Source of the DNA: Candidatus Woesearchaeota archaeon
Lineage (GTDB): Archaea > Nanobdellota > Nanobdellia > Woesearchaeales > UBA11716
Reading direction: 5' to 3'
Assembly (NCBI GenBank): GCA_013329175.1
Contig: DUKR01000069.1
Coordinates: 1 to 13,325, forward strand
Length of the DNA: 13,325 nt
Under the pieces are notes generated by a model. That model had not been told where the DNA came from. It did no database searches and saw only the letters and a list, made by a program, of their open reading frames with translations. Positions 7,501 to 13,286 of this stretch are shown piece by piece. Numbering within the stretch: position 1 is the stretch's first letter; each line of letters starts with the position of its first letter. A program made the position numbers and the translations under genes.

Positions 7501-9454
7501 GACAGGCACTTCAATACAGTTTAATGACCGCGGGGTGTATGTTTCTCCAGTCCATCTTCTCGGAAGCAGCGTACGGCTTGGCAGGATAAGCTGGTCTGAG
7601 GAGCTTCCTGCGCTGACAAACATCACCGTTGACATAAGGACTGGAGACTATCCTGTGCCTAACGTGGACTGGGATAATTATTTCTGGAGCCAGCCGTCCT
7701 ACATTAACGCGGCAGGCGAGGATATCGTGCAGGGGGATGCAAGGTACATACAATTCAGGGTTGTGCTTTCGACTAAAGACACCTTTGCAACTCCAAAACT
7801 GTTCTGGGTAAATCTTACCTATAATGCTAGCATTGGAAATAATACCATAGCTATTACTGCAGGGAACGAGTCAAACTGCACGGGCACGGCAGGGGGAGAC
7901 CCTGGAGGGTGGGAATTTAAGGATGTCAAGCTGTCCATCTGGGAAAGCCCTACTGGCATCAACATTTCATCGTATGCAAACAACGACCTTGAAATACCTG
8001 TTACAACTACAAGAGAATTTGCATACTATACCGGCATGAATTATTCAAAAATCAAATCGGCAACACTCAATTTCAAGGCCAAGGACATTGATATTTCCAT
8101 GCTGAACTGTGTCTATGTCAACAATCATTTCCTTGGATATATTGACAAGCAGAGATGGTCACCTCTCGGAGGAGAGCAGCAGAATATCTCATTTGACGTG
8201 CCTGTTGCTGCGCTTAACAGCACAACTGCCACCGTTATGGTTACCGCAGGGGGAAACCTTATGGATGATGATGAGCCCTGTTTTGATACAGGGCCAAATA
8301 GCTGGAAAATATCCGATGTGAACCTCACCTTAAGGCACGGGAGCAATGAGACAAGCTATGACCGAGGGATGAGCATGGTGGTGATGTCTGACGGCCAGGC
8401 TAACATGATAATAGGGTCAAATGAGATAAATGGCGGAAAAGGACCAATAGAGGCGGTGTCAAAGGCATGCTATTACCATGATGTGTTTGGCATCAGGATT
8501 TATTCCATTGCGTTTGGCGATGACGCAAGCACTGACCTCATGCAGGACATTGCCTGCTGCGATGACTGCAGCCATTATTATAATGCAAGCAATGCTGAAG
8601 ACCTTATGAGCATCTACGTCCAGATAGCACGCGATATAAAGCTCCTGTTTAGGGGCCAGGCTGCAACAACAAACAGCGAGGTACGCTCTACTCTGTATCA
8701 GGACTCAAACATTTACGTGGAATATGAGCCAGCAGTTTCGCCGGAATATGGAAGGATTCCTGTCACGATTGAGACTGAAAGGCTGGAAAATAACGTAACT
8801 ACCGGAAATTTTTATGTTCCTGACGAAGTTCAGGTCTATGACGCAAAAATAGTATCTTACTCAGGAGACAAGTGGACTGACAGGGCTTTTATTAAGGATG
8901 GAGGCGGCAATTGGGTGAGTTTCTACAATCTTTCGGACTATAACAATGATTATCTAAGCCTTGGCGACCCTTTTATCATACATGTTCCTACAGAAATGAT
9001 AAGGACGGGGCAGGATAATGAGGTGCTGGTTTCAACCTCGCTGGATCCGGGAAACCAGAGCGTAGGCTCTTTTGATGACAGAATCATCTACACCATAGGC
9101 ATTGATATCCAGTCGAACTACACAGCAGTTGCAGAAAAGGCGGAAGGGTGCATCTGGAGTGTAGAGTACGATGACGGGACATTCGACACCGTAACCATCC
9201 CTGGTGATTATGGGGGGGTAGAATCATGCACATTTGAATCCGGAATAGACTGCCTTGACCCAACTATGCCCGAGATTTCAGGGGATGGGTTCAATATCGC
9301 AATATGCCGGCTCTTTAAGGAGCTTGACTTTAACGATGACGGAAGGCTGTTTGTAAAGATTGGGGATGAGAGTATCGAAGCCTCGGCGGTATCCATCGGG
9401 AAGATTCCCTATATGTGGGGCCCGTCAATAGTGGAAGTGCGGGTATGGAGATAG
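4550..9454 (+). CDS. Giant vWA/DUF2341/LamG surface adhesin with pilin-like N-terminus
   Basis: 1634 aa, the dominant product of the operon. KKGYFFSGDVLIAIGLLIM followed by more hydrophobic residues (to about 29) is a pilin-like anchor with Asp at +6. Then: a linker with dense sequons (125-141); beta-sandwich module A (about 185-287); first half of a vWA domain (about 388-502) with MIDAS D395-R-S397-S-S399 and T486; module B first half (544-601); DUF2341 (about 640-750, opening SWWDDEWERRVKIRF); a LamG/concanavalin-like region (about 755-975); another beta domain (about 985-1092); module B second half (1095-1133); module C (1168-1265); and vWA second half (about 1270-1367) with MIDAS D1281 in VVMSDGQ. 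A beta-rich tail ends in MWGPSIVEVRVW. vWA and LamG domains bind protein or glycan ligands, so an adhesin role is inferred. It overlaps both neighbours (7 and 10 nt). Confidence 0.88.
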   Translation: MVKKGYFFSGDVLIAIGLLIMVLLVAPSFYFHKQESSQPLFYSSDIATILSSVKINELDNNYTKELIANGTIHDPNATVVQEILRLQVMGFEEEAREISRQVLEDLMPEGYDASIAIEGYDDPIYQTNNTNKKNSTNATQVISTKRMVSGIEKGKAVEGSASRIFLKQAGEREESAFAYFGGYVGDGNITIGIELPDKLASVTEAYMELDAGSNFSLYINEVFSGSYEIRAADPANITADSWTIDPLYLAHFSDGLNNITFVFNASLGNIGGGYMKISYPSSDFVTLPSFGKKVIEMPSIKGIINLYDSFYIPGTINKMNLTLYYYSDAPLFMSIGNTTVIEAAGSESVNTLSLDDAYLNAMLDYSFLSNKTVPFRIGLLNYTSFGLSDSVLITDRSSSMSIRDVSVTCSPYVCDSDPDGGCHECRDRVAEAAGKLFVDTILSTQGYGVGLTGYGNRMCSYHDFEMIGKSLNERLYDYRDGYCGATCISCGIKGAAELLVDNMALWDTVMFSDEYEEETAIGGTHPVQQELLLEGTANSSAFVKARLSILGRGLEPDDDANNCIFINGRFLGRMCMDPNTASVAIGWHTCSYPVPLEWLSGFDTSEKQWLQTEKKDFEEGWRDDYVDIHSEHGNMTLTDYSWWDDEWERRVKIRFNSLTIDEPLIDFPVLVRLDGSRIDYAMTQSQGEDIRFVDHDGTVLAHEIEYWEETPDSATAVWVKVPRIEPNTDTDYMWMYYGNQSAPDSQDPHKVWTADYAGVWHLSEDAVDEMATAKHYDSTKNLINGSQVGNQNSSGIAGRAQYFDGWEDERIAIPYDTRLALYNKTYTIMVKIYEHNNSKDQTYHNLYYENNGGNAYLYSKEYTTAPTSLRVTYQMANGSNHYASLQQMRGQYGEWFLYTIVYEAYGPNVLLSGYRNGEFIDDEPWSDGILPAAVTSIGSQPGNWLTLNGSIDEFRVSNVSRGEEWIKAENRSIFDKLLVYGEEETGTSIQFNDRGVYVSPVHLLGSSVRLGRISWSEELPALTNITVDIRTGDYPVPNVDWDNYFWSQPSYINAAGEDIVQGDARYIQFRVVLSTKDTFATPKLFWVNLTYNASIGNNTIAITAGNESNCTGTAGGDPGGWEFKDVKLSIWESPTGINISSYANNDLEIPVTTTREFAYYTGMNYSKIKSATLNFKAKDIDISMLNCVYVNNHFLGYIDKQRWSPLGGEQQNISFDVPVAALNSTTATVMVTAGGNLMDDDEPCFDTGPNSWKISDVNLTLRHGSNETSYDRGMSMVVMSDGQANMIIGSNEINGGKGPIEAVSKACYYHDVFGIRIYSIAFGDDASTDLMQDIACCDDCSHYYNASNAEDLMSIYVQIARDIKLLFRGQAATTNSEVRSTLYQDSNIYVEYEPAVSPEYGRIPVTIETERLENNVTTGNFYVPDEVQVYDAKIVSYSGDKWTDRAFIKDGGGNWVSFYNLSDYNNDYLSLGDPFIIHVPTEMIRTGQDNEVLVSTSLDPGNQSVGSFDDRIIYTIGIDIQSNYTAVAEKAEGCIWSVEYDDGTFDTVTIPGDYGGVESCTFESGIDCLDPTMPEISGDGFNIAICRLFKELDFNDDGRLFVKIGDESIEASAVSIGKIPYMWGPSIVEVRVWR

Positions 9455-10440
9455 AGCATAAGCAGGGAAGGAGGAGATGGAGAAAAAAAGGGTTCTTATT
9501 TACTCTCGTCACCATCTTCGCCCTTATGGTTTTTATTTTTTCACTTACCTTCCAGTCGAACATAAAAATAAAAAACCGGATGCATGCCATAGAATCAAGA
9601 ATAAGAACAATGGATAGTTTCATTGAGGATTTTAAAAGGGACTTTGAGCGCGGGCTGTACATCTCCTCCTTCAGGGCATTGCTTAGCATAGAAAACAGGA
9701 TAGTTGCAGACAGCGTTTTTATTTCAGACACAAAAGCCCTTTTCCATGAGGCAGTGGCCAATGGAACCTTAGATGGAGTGCCATCTCCCCTTATGAGCGG
9801 GGCAAAAATCACTGACTGGATAACAAAAATAAAAGAGGAGGCAGAAAAGATCAATATTATTCTCAACATCTCAGTTATTTCAGACCCATCACTGGGCCAG
9901 GATGATCCATGGTACATACGAGTCAGCATGAACATATCATACGTTGTCGAGGACATGGGAGGCATTGCCATTTGGAATACCTCAGGTGAGATTGTTGCCC
10001 AGATTCCTGTTCAGGGCTTAGAGGATCCCTTCTATATCGTATATGGAGAGGGAAGGCTAACTAGGCTTATTAATGAAAGCCCCTATCTGAACAATTTTAC
10101 CTGGAAAGTTGAAGAGCCAAACACATGGAATGTCTCACATTTGCTTGACCACACTGATCACTCTTTCTATATCCACAACCCTGATGCCCCTAGCTTTTTG
10201 CAGAGGCTTGAGGGAGAGATTGATGGCAGTTCAGCGTGCTGCGGCATTGAAAGCCTGCTCAACCTCAAAGATATCTCAGATGCAGGGCTTCCTATTGATG
10301 AAAGCTCAAGCATTGTTGACTATCATTATTGGGCAGGCGATGGCAATGGCGACAAGCGCATCAATGAAACCCCTGACTGGTTCAGGCTTGATAACGCTCA
10401 TCTTGCCATATACAATGCTACAAAAATAGCGTATGACTAG
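9445..10440 (+). CDS. Single-pass membrane protein, last gene of the surface operon
   Basis: 331 aa from the ATG at 9445 (GGAAG lies 7 nt upstream and the overlap with the giant gene is 10 nt); an in-frame GTG at 9415 would add ten residues. A very basic leader (HKQGRRRWRKKGF) precedes one hydrophobic helix (about residues 18-37), so the bulk should lie outside the membrane. A heptad-like charged helix follows (IESRIRTMDSFIEDFKRDFERG), then a mixed domain with many sequons, a vicinal Cys pair (SACCGIES) and an acidic Gly/Asp loop (AGDGNGDKRINE) that resembles a calcium-binding turn. The signal has the KKGF..hydrophobic shape of the other anchors but no acidic residue at +5/+6. I do not recognise the family. 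Position and topology suggest an anchor, assembly or filament-base partner of the giant protein. Confidence 0.8.
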   Translation: MEIEHKQGRRRWRKKGFLFTLVTIFALMVFIFSLTFQSNIKIKNRMHAIESRIRTMDSFIEDFKRDFERGLYISSFRALLSIENRIVADSVFISDTKALFHEAVANGTLDGVPSPLMSGAKITDWITKIKEEAEKINIILNISVISDPSLGQDDPWYIRVSMNISYVVEDMGGIAIWNTSGEIVAQIPVQGLEDPFYIVYGEGRLTRLINESPYLNNFTWKVEEPNTWNVSHLLDHTDHSFYIHNPDAPSFLQRLEGEIDGSSACCGIESLLNLKDISDAGLPIDESSSIVDYHYWAGDGNGDKRINETPDWFRLDNAHLAIYNATKIAYD

Positions 10441-10469
10441 CAAGGCAATTGCCGTGGCAATCTGCCTTG
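10441..10469. terminator. Hairpin between convergent operons
   Basis: Starting at the base after the stop codon, CAAGGCAATTGCC pairs with GGCAATCTGCCTTG across a GT turn: 13 pairs with one bulged C. The innermost pairs probably open to form the loop. On the plus strand six T lie at 10508-10513, and on the minus strand five T lie opposite 10422-10426, each inside the other operon's last gene. It could be a bidirectional terminator or a 3'-end protecting hairpin. Most archaeal termination needs only T tracts, so the role is inferred. Confidence 0.5.
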
Positions 10470-10504
10470 TGCATTAAATGTCCAGTGCGCCAGATGCAGG
10501 AGGT

Positions 10505-11170
10505 TCATTTTTTCACCAGCACCGCGACCTCTCCCTTCATCTCCCTGCCCTTAACAGATGCGCACACTTCAGCTGCCGTCCCACGGATGAATTCCTCAAA
10601 CCTTTTGGTCAGTTCCCTTGCAACCACCACTTGTGCTGAAGGCATCAATTCAGCAAGCAGCGCAACAGTATCGGCAACCCTGTGGGGAGAATCAAAAAAA
10701 ACCGCTGTCTCCCCCCTGCCAGTAATGCCAACTACAAAATCTTTCTTTTTCTTCCCCTTCTTCGGGATGAACCCTAAGAAGGAAAATGAGTCAGTCGCAA
10801 GTCCGGAAGCGACAAGCGATGCAAGCACGGCGCTTGCCCCTGGAACAGGCACAACAACAATGCCTGCTCTCACGCATTCCCTGCACAGGTAAAAGCCAGG
10901 ATCAGATATGCAGGGGGTTCCTGAATCAGTGACCAGCGCTACCGCCTGCCCGTCTTTCAGAAGCGAAAGCACAAGGGGAGCCTTCTTCTCCTTGTTGAAG
11001 TCATGGAATGACTCTAGCCTTTTCTTGGGGATTGCATAGTGCTTCAGAAGGATGCCTGTGCGCCTTGTATCTTCAGCAAGAATGACGTCAGCTGAGGTTA
11101 GCACCCTGACAGCCCTATAGGTCATGTCCTCAAGATTCCCTATCGGTGTGGAGACAAGGTATAGCGCCAT
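10505..11170 (-). CDS. rsmI: 16S rRNA (cytidine-2'-O)-methyltransferase, RsmI family
   Basis: SAM-dependent tetrapyrrole-methylase-fold enzyme that in bacteria 2'-O-methylates C1402 (E. coli numbering) in the ribosomal P site. Clear family motifs: YLVSTPIGNLEDMTYRAVRVL at the N-terminus, AEDTRRTG, VALVTDSGTPCISDPG, VPVPGASA, the FLGFIPKKG segment, FFDSPHRV and ARELTKRFEEFIRG. The ATG at 11170 gives MALYLVSTPIG (221 aa), the usual N-terminus. A GTG at 11176 would overlap the primase stop (GTGA) and add two residues. It is shorter than bacterial RsmI (about 280 aa): the protein ends with the methylase domain and has no C-terminal helix-turn-helix extension. It lies 2 nt after the primase gene and is surely co-transcribed. 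The family is mainly bacterial, so its presence beside an archaeal primase suggests ancient transfer; the target in an archaeal ribosome is inferred. Confidence 0.93.
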   Translation of the reverse strand: MALYLVSTPIGNLEDMTYRAVRVLTSADVILAEDTRRTGILLKHYAIPKKRLESFHDFNKEKKAPLVLSLLKDGQAVALVTDSGTPCISDPGFYLCRECVRAGIVVVPVPGASAVLASLVASGLATDSFSFLGFIPKKGKKKKDFVVGITGRGETAVFFDSPHRVADTVALLAELMPSAQVVVARELTKRFEEFIRGTAAEVCASVKGREMKGEVAVLVKK

Positions 11171-11172
11171 TG

Positions 11173-12789
11173 TCACGGTGCCTGCAAAGGGTGAGAAGGC
11201 ATCTGCTTCTCTGATTTCTGCTCCTTGCCCTTTCCCGCTGCCTTCTTCTTCACTGATTTCCTGCCTGCTTTTCTCTTAGCTTTTGGCGCTTCCTTTGCCT
11301 TCAAAAGGGCATACGAAACAGGATTCCTTATCCTTTTGCAGAATCCATCAGGGTGGCAGAATCCCATGTCGAGGTAGTATGCCTTGTTGTTGCAATTCGG
11401 CGGCATGACCAGTTTCTTGCTGGCCTTATGATACCTGATAGAGCCCTTTATGTGCACCTCGCGCAATGGCTCATTATTCTTTGCGTTCCAGCCAAGCAGC
11501 AGCTCCTCTATCTTGTCATACCCCCACCCCGCGCTCCTGAGGAAATTCAGCAGAATGAACAATGAGCGCTTCTTCCCGTCCCTGATGCCTGCAAGGATTA
11601 TCCGTATGCATGGCGGGAAATGCTCGACAGCAACTCCGATAGCAGGAACCTCGTACCCCTTGCTCTGCTCCCTCCGCGTTTCATAAACTCCCCTGATGGC
11701 TTCTTTCTGCGTCACCGTCACGGTATGCCACGAAAAAGCAGCATCAAAGAGCTGCTTTGCATCAGCAGACGAGACGCTTTTCCGGCCCATAAAATGGAAA
11801 GCAGGGACGATAACCTTATCAGGATCTGCCGATTCGCGCTCAAACCCAAGGATAGTATCAAGCGGCACAAGCACAGAGCACAGCCCGGATTTCTCATGCA
11901 GGCTGTAGGGCATCCTGTACATGTGCCTTGATGAGATTAATCCCACGTCAATGTCCATGATTCTGGAAATGTCGAAGATGTCCTTGAAATCTCCTGAGCC
12001 GCACTGGCACTTCTGCCTTTCCGACGATTCAACCTTGTTCAGCTTCTTGCACCTAGCGCACTGGAAAAAGCCTGCATCGGGCTTTGGCGTGTTGAACTGG
12101 CCGCAATACATGCACAACATTCCTTTCTGTGGCTGTTTTCTCTCTACCTTCAGCTCTTTGCCGCATTTTACGCATACTGCCTTTGTCAATTCATCAACAG
12201 CAATCCCAAGTTTTGCGGAAAGCTCCTTCTTGTCCATGCCCAAAAGCCTGGTGCGAAACTCATTCCCATACTGCCTCTTCACGTACTCGACAAGATACAG
12301 GGTTATGATCCTTGTGTCGTCGGGAAACCTCTCGGCAACAGATTTCTCAACTGAGGTATGCGGGAACGCCTCAAAGGGTACACCTATGTGGAATCCCTTA
12401 TTCCCTGAGAACTTGCAGGTGATGGCAGAGACGTTGTGCGCCTGCAATGCCTTCACCATAAGATGTGCGATAAGCTTTGAGAGCTCCCAGTCCTTGCAAT
12501 CCACGTCAAGCACCAAATCCCAGCCAATGCGCAATGCTTCCTGCTCTCTCTTGCTCATCTCTGCATCAAGCTGCAGGGGGTCCCTCCATCGCTCTTCTGT
12601 TGCATGAAATGACGTAGCTCCATTCATCGCAGCCTCAAGCACCTCAGATGGATACCTCAGAACATCAGGCCTTTTGCCAAAAGCCTCCCCATAGCGCACC
12701 CCTATCTCCCTGTCGGCAGCATTGGCAACAAGCGCCTCCTGCACGTCCTTTCGCTTGTAGTGCTTCAGAAGGGTAGATTTTGAGAGCAT
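11173..12789 (-). CDS. priS: Single-chain DNA primase: PriS catalytic domain fused to PriL Fe-S domain
   Basis: 538 aa from the ATG at 12789, which fits the TATA spacing; an in-frame TTG at 12810 would add seven residues. It makes RNA/DNA primers at the fork. PriS half: catalytic D95 and D97 (VLDVDCKD), nucleotide-binding SGNKGFH (128-134), and a third catalytic Asp, probably D281 or D279, before the SSRHMYRMPYSLHEKSGL segment. Between them lie four Cys pairs (C206/C209, C226/C229, C244/C247, C261/C263), which look like two zinc ribbons. PriL-CTD half (about 380-503): FPPCIRIILAGIRDGKKR, VMPPNC, GFCHPDGFC and NPVSYAL, with C394, C466, C478 and C484 as the expected 4Fe-4S ligands. The PriL N-terminal domain is absent, as in the one-chain primases of N. 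equitans and other DPANN. A Lys/Arg-rich tail (504-538) may bind DNA or RNA. Confidence 0.93.
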   Translation of the reverse strand: MLSKSTLLKHYKRKDVQEALVANAADREIGVRYGEAFGKRPDVLRYPSEVLEAAMNGATSFHATEERWRDPLQLDAEMSKREQEALRIGWDLVLDVDCKDWELSKLIAHLMVKALQAHNVSAITCKFSGNKGFHIGVPFEAFPHTSVEKSVAERFPDDTRIITLYLVEYVKRQYGNEFRTRLLGMDKKELSAKLGIAVDELTKAVCVKCGKELKVERKQPQKGMLCMYCGQFNTPKPDAGFFQCARCKKLNKVESSERQKCQCGSGDFKDIFDISRIMDIDVGLISSRHMYRMPYSLHEKSGLCSVLVPLDTILGFERESADPDKVIVPAFHFMGRKSVSSADAKQLFDAAFSWHTVTVTQKEAIRGVYETRREQSKGYEVPAIGVAVEHFPPCIRIILAGIRDGKKRSLFILLNFLRSAGWGYDKIEELLLGWNAKNNEPLREVHIKGSIRYHKASKKLVMPPNCNNKAYYLDMGFCHPDGFCKRIRNPVSYALLKAKEAPKAKRKAGRKSVKKKAAGKGKEQKSEKQMPSHPLQAP

Positions 12790-12811
12790 CACAAAACAGG
12801 AGAGGAACAAC

Positions 12812-12820
12812 CTTTAAAAG
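12812..12820. promoter_or_regulatory. Shared bidirectional TATA box (primase / Toprim gene)
   Basis: CTTTAAAAG is almost its own reverse complement (CTTTTAAAG) and sits midway between the divergent starts. From its centre, the Toprim ATG (12843) is about 27 nt to the right and the primase ATG (12789) about 27 nt to the left. Both distances fit the archaeal box-A-to-start offset, so one box probably directs two leaderless transcripts. No other A/T-rich box lies in the 53-nt gap. Confidence 0.65.
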
Positions 12821-12842
12821 TATTGCCTCACCCTATTCACGA

Positions 12843-13217
12843 ATGCCATTGCTGCCAGCAGCACGAGATGAATTCCTCGCTCTCCTTGAAAAGATAAGGG
12901 AGGACGGCACCCTCGTCATAGTTGAGGGCCCGAATGACAAGAAGGCGCTCAAGCACTTCGGCATCACCAACGTCATCTCCATCAACAAGCGAGCGCTCTA
13001 CAAAGTCATCGAGCAGATAGTGGAAATTGGCCGTGAAGCAATCATCCTCACCGACCTCGACAAAAAAGGAAAAGATCTTTATGCAAGGTTCAACGCAAAG
13101 CTCCCCCAGTTCGGCGTGAAAATCAACAATACCCTTAGGCATTTCATGTTCAGGAAAACCTCGCTGAGTCAGATAGAGGGGATGGTTTCATATCTTTGTA
13201 ATACTTCACTATCCTGA
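12843..13217 (+). CDS. Small Toprim-domain protein (UPF0292-like)
   Basis: 124 aa consisting essentially of one Toprim fold, the Mg-binding catalytic domain of primases (DnaG), topoisomerases and RNase M5-like nucleases. Visible motifs: TLVIVEGPNDKKAL with the conserved Glu (about residue 28), GITNVISI, and the acidic DxD in ILTDLDKKGKDLY. The ATG was chosen because it lies about 27 nt from the shared TATA box; longer in-frame readings to a TTG at 12780 would run into the primase gene on the other strand. Size and motif order match the archaeal UPF0292 group, whose activity is not established to my knowledge. Divergent pairing with primase is suggestive of a nucleic-acid role but does not prove one. 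Confidence 0.82.
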   Translation: MPLLPAARDEFLALLEKIREDGTLVIVEGPNDKKALKHFGITNVISINKRALYKVIEQIVEIGREAIILTDLDKKGKDLYARFNAKLPQFGVKINNTLRHFMFRKTSLSQIEGMVSYLCNTSLS

Positions 13218-13220
13218 AGC

Positions 13221-13250
13221 TATTTTCTCATCTCTATTTTCCATCACCTA
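13221..13250 (+). terminator. Pyrimidine-rich tract after the Toprim gene
   Basis: A T-rich tract with two TTTT runs (13222-13225 and 13237-13240) begins 4 nt after the Toprim stop codon. T runs on the coding strand are the usual archaeal intrinsic termination signal. No hairpin was seen here. Confidence 0.4.
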
Positions 13251-13255
13251 AAAAC

Positions 13256-13262
13256 ATAAATA
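13256..13262 (+). promoter_or_regulatory. TATA box of the truncated last gene
   Basis: ATAAATA, centred 28 nt before the ATG at 13287, matches the leaderless spacing of the other promoters here. The inverted repeat that follows begins 4 nt downstream of it. Confidence 0.55.
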
Positions 13263-13265
13263 GGA

Positions 13266-13286
13266 GGTAGTTACTTTGTAACTACC
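13266..13286. promoter_or_regulatory. Perfect 9-bp inverted repeat, probable operator
   Basis: GGTAGTTAC and its exact reverse complement GTAACTACC are separated by TTT. The right arm ends at the base before the ATG, so the palindrome covers the predicted transcription start and lies just behind the TATA box. That is where a dimeric archaeal repressor would block RNA polymerase recruitment. The GTTAC/GTAAC core resembles operators of winged-helix dimers such as the HxlR family (from memory, weak). If transcription begins at the ATG, the repeat is not in the mRNA, which argues against an RNA hairpin. Confidence 0.6.

Noticed and set aside
9330..9971. Open minus-strand frame of 213 codons opposite the 3' end of the giant gene and its neighbour
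   Set aside because: It lies antisense to two clearly coding genes, has no promoter or recognisable motif, and its composition is that of a reverse-strand shadow.
11921..12607. Open plus-strand frame of 228 codons inside the primase gene
   Set aside because: It is entirely antisense to conserved primase motifs, with low-complexity Ser/Cys-rich translation typical of shadow frames.
12780..12842. Upstream extension of the Toprim gene to a TTG at 12780
   Set aside because: It would overlap the start of the divergent primase and span the shared TATA box; the ATG at 12843 gives the normal family N-terminus and the right promoter spacing.
13266..13286. Palindrome as an RNA hairpin or riboswitch expression platform
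   Set aside because: With the TATA box at 13256-13262 the transcript should begin at about the ATG, so the repeat is probably not in the RNA; a DNA operator fits better.
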